This document shows, one piece after another, positions 23,901 through 35,378 of a DNA stretch of 64,000 nt. Origin of the DNA: Babylonia areolata (taxonomy: Eukaryota; Mollusca; Gastropoda; Neogastropoda; Buccinidae); assembly GCF_041734735.1 (NCBI RefSeq), contig NC_134882.1, positions 24,321,664 through 24,385,663 on the forward strand, written 5' to 3'. Numbering within the stretch: position 1 is the stretch's first letter; the number at the start of each line of letters is the position of its first letter. A model generated the notes under the pieces. It did not search any database and was not told where the DNA came from. It saw only the letters and a program-made list of their open reading frames with translations. A program made the position numbers and the translations under genes.

Positions 23901-26900
23901 CGATTTATCGCCCTTTAAAAAACATGTTTGAAGGTTATATTTTTGAACGTCAGTTAAGGAGACATGATAGTGTAATGGGTAAGACAGTTTCTTCTCACCC
24001 AAACACGCGGGGTTCGAATCTGCTGATAGGACTTTTATTTTCTTTTTTCTTTTTCTTTTAACCCGAAGTTTTATAATAACAAATACAGAACACATTTTAA
24101 CGATTAGATTTTTTTTTAAAGTGTATCACAAGTGAGTCTTGAAGGCCTTGCCTCTCTTGTTTTTTGACTCACTTGTGTAAACAAAGTGAGTCTATGTTTT
24201 AACGCGGTGTTCGGTTGTCTGTGTGTCTGTGTGTCCGTGGTAAACTTTAACATTGACATTTTCTCTGCAAATACTTTGTCAGTTGACACCAAATTAGGCA
24301 TAAAAATAGGAAAAATTCAGTTCTTTTTAGTCATCTTGTTTAAATTCAATATTGCACCTCTGGGATGGGCACAAAAAAATAAAAAAATGAAGCCTAATTA
24401 TATGCAAACTGCATTTACTGTTATATTTATATTTTTTGTATTCTCTAAACTTGGCACTTTGATCTGATATTCAACCCAACAACAAGAGCAGTCATAATTA
24501 TTATTTTTTGTTCAAACAGGAACTTCTTTTGCTAAGCATGGAAGTTTTATTTGCAAACGTTTTGGTGCAGATAGTAAAAAAGGGAAATTACTCTAATTAA
24601 TGCTAGGGGACTTAATTTGCTTTAAACTGATCTTTCTCATATTAAACATTACATTTTGAAACAAGAGAGGCAAGGCCTTCAAGACTCACTTGTGATGCAC
24701 TTTAAAAAAAAAGTCCAAGCTTTTTATGTATTGAGTATAATTTCAGAATGTAATGTTTAAGATGAGAAAGATCAGTTTAAAGCAAACTAAGTCCCCTAGC
24801 ATTAATTACAGAGTAATTTCCCTTATTTTACTGTCTGCACCAAAACGTTTGCAATAAACAAAACTTCCATGCTTAGCAAGAGAAGTTCCTGTTTGAACAA
24901 AAAATGATAATAATGACAGATCTTTTGTTGGGTCAAATATCAGATCAAAGTGCCAAGTTTAGAGAATACAAAAAATATAACAGTAAATGCATTATACTCA
25001 ATACATAAAAAGCTTGGATTTAAAAATCCATCACAAGTGAGTCTTGAAGGCCTTGCCTCTCTTGTTTTTTTGGTTTTTTTTACATGTGCTTAGTGGATGC
25101 TGCACCTTGGAGTGCACTGACTCCCACAGGCACTCCTCCTTCCCTCCAGCTGTCTGCCTGTGGAACCAGATTCCAGACCATATAATCTCAACCATGTCTG
25201 CTCAGTCTTTCAAGACCAGGACTGAGGCCTGGCTCTGAGGCTCAGTATAGCTACAGGATAGGGGTTTTTTGTTGTTGTTTTTTTTGTTTGCTATTTTGAC
25301 TGATGCTGTGTGGGGCCTGGGTTCCCCTGGCTGGAGTAGGGGGCTTAACGGACATACACAGACATCTGTCATCTAGAGCGCACCCCACTATTGTGGATTA
25401 TTGCCCTGTATAGGGATTACCACAGGATTATAGACAAGACAAGACAATTGAATGATTTTCCCAGGCAGAAAAATGGATCATAGCATGAAAATCATGCTTT
25501 GAAAAGACCACATTTCCTGCGGGAGTGCCATCACTGTCATCTTACAATTTGCATTTATGAGCAAAACATGTTTAAGAAATGGAATGATATTTGACATCAA
25601 TATTTTGATATGATTACTCTGTCGTGTGATGCAAACTTGGAATCTGTTGTTCTTGTACTTTGTTCAACTACTTAATGACCCCCTCATATTGTGTGGTTAA
25701 GAGTTTGTATAATGCATCAGTGTGTAAGTGCTATGTCATGTGGGTGCATGTTTGTGCTTCTATGCACACAAGCATGTATGTGTGTGTTTTGCATTTCTGG
25801 TGTGGAGTTTAACGACCTATTGGCTTACGTCCTAAACGTCAAGTTATTCAGTGCTGGGGTATTGATATCGTAAAGGTTTCATTGCTTGAGAGACCCCTTC
25901 GTATCTTTGAGGGTGTGAGGTCTGTCTGGTGTTTAGCTTCATGCCATCTCATCATCCATTTATATCAAACACATGCTCATGTATAGATGCCCTCATGCAC
26001 ACAGAACAACTACAAACATACACAACCATAAACATGCACACCAACCAAGCATACACACAAGGTTCGTAGGGTCCTTTCAAGTCCTTTTAAGTCCTGAGGA
26101 ATTGGATTTTGGTCAAAAGGCCTTTTAAGTGCTTTGATTCAGCAAGTTGGTCCTTTTAACTCGTCAGGAGGTCCTTTTAATTTTTGAAAGGTACTGTTAA
26201 GTCCTGTTTTATGAAGAGAAAGAGACTTGAGAACGAAACTGAAACACCTTCGACACCAAAACCGCAAGTTGCAAAGCGCGTTGAAAGATGCCGACGCGAT
26301 CGTCTGAAACTCAGTACTTACTGTAGGAGGATACAGCCTATAGGCCTAGGCCCTAACAGTAGTGCGCTTTCTGCTTGGTGGCAGACGCGAAGCGTGGTAC
26401 AGTGGCTGTGAGTCACGCCTGCTGCTGCTGCTTTGCTTAGGCCTAGCCTACAGTGACGTGAATTGCAAAGACTAAATACGACAGTCAAATGGGATTAGCT
26501 GTTCTTCCGTTTATGAGAGGTAAGTGTCTGCTGTTCTGCATGTCAAATAGATTGGGGTGTACTGTAAAGTCATGTCGGCAAAGGTCCTTTTAAACTGATT
26601 TGAGGTCCTTATAAAGTCCTTTAAAGGTCCTTTTTTGGCTTCATGCCCACCACCTGGGAACCCTGTACACACATCCATTCACAGACATTCTATTTGTATT
26701 ATTGTATTTCTCACAACAGATTTCCCTGTATGAAATTTGGGCTAGCTGCTGTTCCCAGGGAGAGCACGTCACTACACTGAAGTGTCACCCTTTTTTTTTC
26801 GTATTTTTTCCTGCCTGCAGTTTTTATTTGTTTTCCTGTCAAAGTGGATTTTTCTACAGAATTTTGCCAGGTACAAACCTTTTGTTGCTGTGGGTTCTTT

Positions 26901-29900
26901 TATGTGTGCTAAGTGCATGCTGCACATGGGACCTTGGTTTATCATCTCATCCGAAAGACTAGCGTCCAGACCACCGCTCAAGGTCCAGTGGAGGGGGAGA
27001 AAATACTGGCGACTGTGCCAGGATTCAAACTGGTGCGCTTGGATTCTCTCATTTTCTAGGTGGACATTTACCTCTAGGTTAACACTCCACTCATTTCAAG
27101 CAGTCACTCATTGATGGCTTTCTTTGTTTCAGTTGACAGGGGTTTGTTTATCAGCAGGACGACGATACCAGCTGAACATTCAGATGAAGGAGTATCCCTT
27201 TCTCAGGTACACTGTGGTTGACAATGTCTGCTCTGAAAAATAAAGTTGTTTTTTAAATGCTGTTAATCTTGTTTTTGAAATGAAAATTTCAGCCATGTTT
27301 TTCTGATTATAGATATAATACAAATCAGCATAAGTGTAGAAGAATCAAAAAAGCAGAAAGTAAAAAAAAAAAAAAAAAGAACGAGTAGACAAGAAAATTC
27401 GTTTTTTGAAGTTTGCTTAAAAGGCATCATTTAGGGGATGATTTAACATGGGAAAAATGGGCCTTTTTGAGGGAATCATGATTAAACAGAACAAAAAAAA
27501 TTGCTCTTTTTTATTTAAATTTTTTAGATATGGTTTATTATTTCCTCATGACCAAAAAACAAAAGAAAAACTTGGTACAAGTGATTGTGGTAAATTTATG
27601 AAATATTTTTCTTTCGATAGTAGTAAATGTGACTGCAAATGTTTTGGGTTTTTTTTTTCCTCTCCTGTGTGTGTCTGTGTCTGTGTCTGTGTGTAGTCTG
27701 CTGTGCAAGCATTTCATTATTTCTTTGTGTGTTTATGTGTGTATGTGGAAATTTTTATGCACCTGGTAAAAACATGTTTTTACTTATAATCATTTCTTTT
27801 GTTGTCAGCAAAACTCATGGCCTACCTCTGGCCTACATTCCTGTGCTGTGGCTAGATGGAGTAAGTAGTACATGTCAGCTGTGTAATATATGCATGTCTG
27901 CATTACTATAGTTTCTGGCCTAATAATGGGATACAGTGCACAAGGTGCCCCCCTGAATTTGAATGGAAAAAAAGGTTAATTTGAACATGTATAAGGTGCT
28001 CAAATCTCTTAAAAAGAAGTACAAAAAAAAGGTGCTCAAATCTGGTGTGATGTCTGTCTGATAAGCCACATCTGCTGAAAATCCATGAAAGTCTTTTTCA
28101 TTGATTCGAGCAGAATGCTTCTGTTGACCACAGATTTTTTCTGTATAGTGATGTCATCTTCAGAAACTAGATCAGATTCTGGGTTGTTTTTGTCTCTGCT
28201 TGTCAACTCAGCCTTGTTATTCTGTTTGTCTGCATTGTTATCTGCTTTTTCTATCAGCTGGTACAATTTTTACCATTCAGAATCCTTCAGTTGAACTTCA
28301 TTTGTTGTAAGTTCCAGAGCATCAATTTGTTAAATCAGTTTCCTGTCTGCTAGATCTGCTTCCAGTCTTGGTCACCACTTTATATGTTTGAAAGATTTGA
28401 AGGCAATCAGGTTAGTTTTATGATTTCCTGATTTCACACTATTTGCACTTTTTTTTTTGGGTGGGGGGGGGGGGTTGCTGCCCAATCATCTGCACTGTTT
28501 CAGTGGCATTACTCCCACACCGCTCATTTTGAGTCCCCTATATATAGCCACACCTGTATCTGGGATTGTCTGTCACAGTCCCAGTGCCAGCAGTCCACAG
28601 GGAACCAATGATGTTAGGTTGCCAGGAAGTCACACGCCTGAGGAGACCATACACTGCTGCTGAGTCACTTCAGTGGTGTTCAGTAGTGCCTGTTCTGATT
28701 TAACGTACTTAGGATATCACATACTGAGCGCCATACTGGCGACAATAATGGCTTTATTGTGGAGTCAGACTGAGTGAGCGTCCCCCCAGAGTGGAGACTG
28801 CCACCAGTCCCTCCAACAACAATTCCTCATGAATCTGCTGACACTGAAGACCTTGACAAGACTCAACCCAAGCGCGCGAGTGGAGGGGTATCGAAACCGA
28901 GTCACCATGAGAGCAGGGCATTAAAGGCCACTTAGTTTGGGACTTTTTTTTATGTGATCATAATGATGATAATGATGCTGTGGAGGTCCATTTAGGTTTG
29001 GGACTAAGTGACAAGGCTGTGCTTTACACTTTCATAATGATATCCCAGTGTCAACCAGGCCCGAGGGACACAGACACTTGCAGTGTTGGTCAGGAAATTA
29101 GAGCAACACACCCAAAGACATATCCGTGAAGTGGATGATACTCGACTGTGAGGTCCCAGTCCTTCCATTTAAGCCCACAGCACACTCACTTTTGGGTAGG
29201 AGTGAGCCGCAGTTCAGCTACCTAGGCTGCACCATCTCGTCTGACGCCAAGATCGACAAGGAGATCGACAACAGACTTGCAAAGGCAAACAGCGCATTCG
29301 GCAGGCTGTACAAGAGAGTATGGAACAACAAACACCTGAAGAAAGACACAAAGATCAGCGTGTACAGAGCTGTTGTACTGCCCACCCTGTTGTATGGCTC
29401 CGAAACCTGGGTCACCTACCGGCACCACATACGACTGCTTGATCGCTTTCACCAGCGCTGCCTTCGCACCATCCTCAGCATCCACTGGAGTGACTACATC
29501 ACAAATGTCGAGGTCCTGGAGCAGGCAAAGACTATCAGCATCGAGGCAGTGCTGCTAAAGACCCAGCTACGTTGGGCAGGGCACGTGTCCAGGATGGAGG
29601 ACCACCGCCTGCCCAAGATCGCGCTGTATGGCGAACTGTCCACTGGCCACCGTGACAGAGGAGCACCCAAGAAGAGATACAAAGACTCCTTGAAGAAAGC
29701 TCTCGGTGCCTGTCACATTGACCATCGCCAGTGGTCCGCAGTAGCCGCTGATCGAGAGACCTGGCGACGCACCATCCACCAAGCTGTCTCCTCCTTCGAA
29801 AACAACCGCAGGGCCAGCCTTGAGGACAAACGCAGAAGGAGGAAGAACCACAACGCTGCAGCCGCGAACCCAGACCAGACTTTCCCTTGCAACCGCTGCG

Positions 29901-32900
29901 GCCGACTCTGCTTTTCCCGCATTGGCCTTGTCAGCCATGAGCGTGCCTGCATCAGACATGGACAACGCCCTTCCTAGATCTTCGTCAGCGAAGCCAGGCC
30001 ATGATGAGCCGCAGGCCGAAAAACCCACTACCACTGGGATTCGAACATGTGTCTTCCCAGCCATCAGTCTACAACGCTTACCACTTCACCACAGCGGCTG
30101 GTTATTTGCACCATAAATTTATCGCCAACTCTGATGCTACTCTTTTTTGTGTGCCATGAGGATGAATTGTGATTGTGTTCAATTTGAATTTGATGTCATA
30201 ATGAATTATGTGCTTTAGTTTTAATTCTGTACAATGGTGAACATCAAGAATGTCAAATCGAACAGTGTTAAGACTGAAGCATGTAAGTGTTGCTATTCAG
30301 TGTTATCATATGTGTTTACTGTAATCAAGTATGTTGTCAAAATGTTGAGTTTGTTGTGAAAGGTGGCACCAGGCAGTGGTTGTCAGAATTCATCTTTCAG
30401 ACACATACAGCTCATAATGCACAGGGATAAGATTTGAGTAGCACTCTCCCCAATGAATGTGTTATTTTACCATTTCTTTAGTATGATGTTTAAATATGAA
30501 CATGTTATAAGATGGTTGTTTAAAATAAGCATGATTACATGTTATCAAAATATAATGCATTTGCGTAAGATAAGTTGATAAAAAAAAAATTGTGGTATCA
30601 AAAACTATTTACAGAAATTGACAGGTTTGGCTTCTTTCAAATTCTGGTGATTGGATCAGGATGCTTTTGTCCAGTAGTCAGATAGTAGGGTCTTTGTTTT
30701 TTGTTCAGCTTCATTTTATTGCAATGTGTGCTTATTCATGTGCACATTTTGACCACAGAAAATCAGAGAGAGACAGAGCAGAAAGAAACACTGAAAGAGT
30801 GAGGTGCTAATTCTGTTATAGTGTATTGCACTGCTTTTTACTCCTGACAGATTTGTTTTTCCCAGTCTTCTAGTTCAGAAGGACAAAGGGAAAGATAGAG
30901 AAAATGATGATTTAGTAAATGCAGTTTCAAAACGCCGATTCTGATGACCTTAGTCTTAAGTGTCTTGCCTTCCAATACTGGCAGGCCAGTTTTTCCTTCT
31001 CAGCAGACGCCCCTGCAGTCTGTAGCAGGCAAGCAGAATCTTCCTTGCTGCTTTGCCTGCTCGTCTGGGTAGGCATGGAAAAAAAGATTCCTACACTTTC
31101 CAGTATATGATCTGGGGAACTTAGCATTGTGGATGACGTAGTGAATTGCGGTAATATTATGCTTTGTAAGTATCTGAATCAGGTCAGGTCAGATAAATAT
31201 AGCTGCTACTGGTAACCTGGATCCCAGTACTACCTGTCACAGGGTCGAATTGCTAGTGACTAAATCAGCACCCCCACCAGTCCCCTAGGGAGGATGGTGA
31301 GGAGGGTGGCTAGACACCCTGGTGGAATTAAATGACCCATCAAAGGGTGCCAGCTCTGGAGAGCTACCTGCGGCCACCTAGCTAAGGGAGTAAACCCTGA
31401 CAGAAAATCTGGTGTGGGGCCCCTAAGGCGGTTGGATGGCAAACTTTGTCACTTTCCAGCAGCTCCTGCGGCCGTGTTGGCACCAAAATGTAACAGCCTT
31501 GCTGTTTCTTTGGATCTGTCAGTGAGGTGGAGAGGGGGGACTAGCTGCATGGGCAACAGCCTGTCTTCCATATTACATTGCCCTGGCTTATATCCGTCCA
31601 TCCATCTACAAACACCTTTTATCTGCAACCTGGAGAGGACACTCCAGCTTCGCTACTAGCACTAGCGTTGGAACAACATGTGAAGCAACAGTTACCGGTT
31701 ATATAGTTAGCGCTAAATTGGTGTAGAGCCGACGCCAGGGGTTGCTTTTGATGGTGGGAGGGACCCTCATGCCCCACTGGACAGCTACCGCCTGCCCAAG
31801 CTGGGCAGCCCCCAACCAATTAGGTGCTATCCCGCCACGACCTGCCTTCTTCTATGGGTGTATGAAGATTAGGAGAATATCCGACAAGCAGGTCGTTAAT
31901 TTCCGCACCAGGCAAAAAGAAAACTTCAAGAAATGGATCAACAATGAAACTGACCTGTTGGAATGTCCGGACAATGATGCCTGGGCTCTCCCAAAATCTG
32001 CAAGACATCAGTGACGCCAGAAAGACGGCCGTCATAAACAGCGAGATTAAATGTGGACATTGCCTCTCTGCAGGAAACATGGCTGGCTGATTCTGGAATA
32101 CTAAAGGAGAGGAACTGCACCTTCTGACAAGGAAAGAGCTCTGATGCCCCAAGAGAGTATGCAGTAGGCTTTGCAGTCAGGAACAGCCTGCTGAACATGA
32201 TCGAACCAGGCAGCGGCGGTTCAGAATGACTCCTGACTCTCCGCCTCAACACATCCGAAGGCTATGTCACTCTCGTCAGCACATATGCTCCAACTCTGTC
32301 CGCCTCTCCAGACGCCAAGGATGAGTTCTCCGAAAATCTTGCATCAACCAAAAGAACATCCCCAGGACAGAACAACTTGTTCTCCTGGGCGACTTCAGTG
32401 TCAGAGTGGGTGCAGACAACTCGTGGCCCTCCTGTCTCGGTTCCTTTGGAGTGGGGAAAATGAATGAGAATGGACAGTGACTACTTGAGTTTTGTGCCTG
32501 CCATGAACTATGCATCGTCAACTCCTTCTTCAAGATGAAGCCCCAACACAAAGTCTCCTGGAGGCACCCACGCTCAAAACATTGGCACCAACTGGATCTG
32601 ATCCTAGTAAGACGAGCTGCCATCAAAAACCTTCTCCACACTTGCTCTTACCACAGCGCAGACTGCGACACGGGCCACTCTCTGGTATGCTGCAAGATCA
32701 GACTGCAACCAAAGAAGTTCCACTGCTCAAAGAAACAAGGGAACTCTCGCATTGACATCAGCAAGATGTCTCAGCCAGACTTTGTAGAACAGTTCGAGAG
32801 GCCTTTGAGAGAGAATTTGATGCATTGCAGCCCACAGGAAGATAGGAAAACGCTACAAGACACCATGCACCGCATTGCTATGGCCACCTTTGGGAAGAAA

Positions 32901-34084
32901 ACCGCGAAGTCCCACAACTGGTTTGAGGCCAAATCATCAGAGATGACTCTTACTATTGAGGCCAAGCACTCTGCACTCACCGAGTACAAACGGTCACCCA
33001 GTGAGAAGAACCTGCAAATCCTCAGGGCCACCAGGAGTAAGGTTCAGCTTAACGCCAGGCGATGTGCAAATGAGTACTGAACAGAGCTCAGCGAAGAGAT
33101 ACAGAATGCTGCTGGAAGAGGCAACATCCGAGGGATGTATGATGGCATCAAGAAGGCACTGGGACCAACACAGAGCAAGACTGCCCCTCTCAAATCCTCC
33201 ACTGGGAAAGTAATCAACGATCCTAGCCAGCAGATGGAGAGGTGGGTGGAATACTACTCCGACCTCTGCTCCACAGAAAACATGGTGTCCAACTCAGCCC
33301 TCGATGCCATCATGTGCATGCTGGTCATAGAAGAACTTGACGCAGAGCCAGCTGAGGACGAACTCAGCAAGCCTGACATCAGGCAAGGCACCTGGCAGTG
33401 ACGGAATTCCCCCAGACCTCACTAAACACTGCAAGACTACTCTTCTGCATCCTCTGCACACAGTCCTCTGTCAGTGCTGGAATGAGGGAGCTGTACCGCA
33501 GGACATGAGGGATGCCAAGATCATCACCCTGTACAAAAACAAGGGCGAAAGGAGCGACTGAAACAACTACAGAGGCATCTCGCATCTCAGCATTGTACAC
33601 ACAGGTCCTCCTAATCTGCCTCCAGAAACTGGCCAAACGCATTTACCTGGAATCACAGTGCTGTTTCACCAGGGGATATGTGCTCTAAAGACACCAATTA
33701 TCGGTGCCAAGGGAGGCAACTCCACATTTGTAACCTAGGCGGTTGGCAATGTAGTTACTTCCCTTCCACCTGCACAGCATGTCACTCATGCCCCCTTTAC
33801 TGACCACCAACGATGTTTTTTCACATTCTTATTGGGTCTTGCTGTCCATTGGTGGGATTTACTCAACTTTGCACAGCAACTGCACCTTTCTTGCTGTTTC
33901 TCAGGCTATGTGCCACTGAACTTTAGGGTTCTTCATCCCCCCACACTTGCACACAGTCCTTTGCAGGCGACCAATCCAATTACCATTCTCTTCTGGTCAT
34001 ACACAATAACATGAAATAAATCACAATATTTTCCTTTCTATTCATTTTGATTTATTATCAAAATCAACAACAACAACAACGACA

Positions 34085-34131
<47 letters not shown>

Positions 34132-35347
34132 AATTTATGTATAATTTTGCTGTATTTATACACATTTATATTTACACTTATAGATGTATACTTATCCCTC
34201 ATTATACACGTGTGTGCGCTTACGGGATATGTTCATACGATTTTCATATTAACATGTATTCAGTCATCATGCGATGTCGCATGAGAGCTTTGCTGATGAC
34301 ACACAACTTCATCAGTCGGCTTCCATAGCTGAATTTGATGCACTGGTGACTCGAACACAGGAGTGCATTGCTGGCCTAAAGGACTGGATGACTCTCAACA
34401 AGCTGCAACTAAATGATGATAAGACTGAATTTATGATAACCTGTCCAAAGAAGTTTCGTCAACATCCTTCCTTTCCTGACTCTGTTCTGATCAGTAGCAC
34501 ACCTGTTTCACTTTCTCCTTCTGTTTGCAGTCTTGGTGTAATCCTAGACCAGTCTCTTTCCTTCCAACAGCACATTTCGAATATTTGTAAAGTTGCCTAT
34601 TTGGAACTGCATAGAATCAGCTCTATCCGCCACTATCTCTCAACTGATGCAACCAAGACACTTGTATGCTCTCTGGTTATCTCAAGATTTGATTACTGCA
34701 ACTCTCTTTTGGCCAGCCTTCCCAAATATCTGTTAGACAGACTCCAACGAATTCAGAATAACGCTGCCAGACTCATTTGCAGAGCTTCTAAATTTGACCA
34801 TGTTTCTCCTCTCCTTCAGTCTCTCCACTGGTTGCCTGTTTCTGATCGAATAGACTGTAAGCTATCCACTCTGACCTTTTCTACAGTCAATGGATCTGGC
34901 CCCAAGTATCTTTCTGAACTCCTCCATATCTATACCCCGTCTCGCCAGCTCCGTTCCTCCTCTGATACTTGACTTCTTAGGATACCTCACGTCAGAAGTA
35001 AGACCTATGGACACAGATCGGTTTTTTTTCAATCGCCAAAGACGTGGAACAAGCTCCCTGATAACCTCCGTCATTCTGATTCCCTCACATCTTTTAAATC
35101 TCATCTCAAAACTCACCTTTTCCCTCAGCAGTAAGTTCAGTTGTGGCAGGTCCACTTCCTTTGCGTTAGCTGTGCTTGACTATGTATGTATACATATATA
35201 TGTGTATATAACTACATGCATGTATATTAATGTGTATTGTGTGCGCGTGCGTTTATGTAAGTTTGTGCCTGCCTATGTGTGCGTATGTGTTAGGGTAGCT
35301 GTTAGATACACATGGATTGTTAAAATGTATGTACGCAGTGTGTGTTT

Positions 35348-35378
<31 letters not shown>

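Larger units (their letters stand above)
18263..24160 (+). mobile_element. R-family element, copy R4 (long form, split by LINE H)
   Basis: It begins TGATCACTTGTGTAAACAAA and ends TCACAAGTGAGTC...CTCTTGT. Removing LINE H (19602-23645) and one copy of its 18-bp target duplication leaves about 1.84 kb, collinear with R3. The extra length comes from a direct tandem duplication of about 219 bp (18502-18720 and 18721-18940). The tRNA-like module is at 23955-24032. R5 follows it head to tail with only about 4 T's between. Confidence 0.75.

Noticed and set aside
18263-25065. R4 and R5 as a pair of long terminal repeats around LINE H
   Set aside because: LINE H has its own 18-bp duplication within R4, there is no LTR-type coding between R4 and R5, and R copies occur singly elsewhere.
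28036-28266. 76-codon minus-strand frame in the receptor intron
   Set aside because: No recognised motif, no splice context, and it is AT-rich and short; probably chance or a decayed repeat.
31742-32014. 90-codon frame conserved between LINE D and LINE E as a separate upstream ORF
   Set aside because: The similarity is explained by the two LINE copies being close at DNA level, and the frame overlaps the endonuclease start in another phase.
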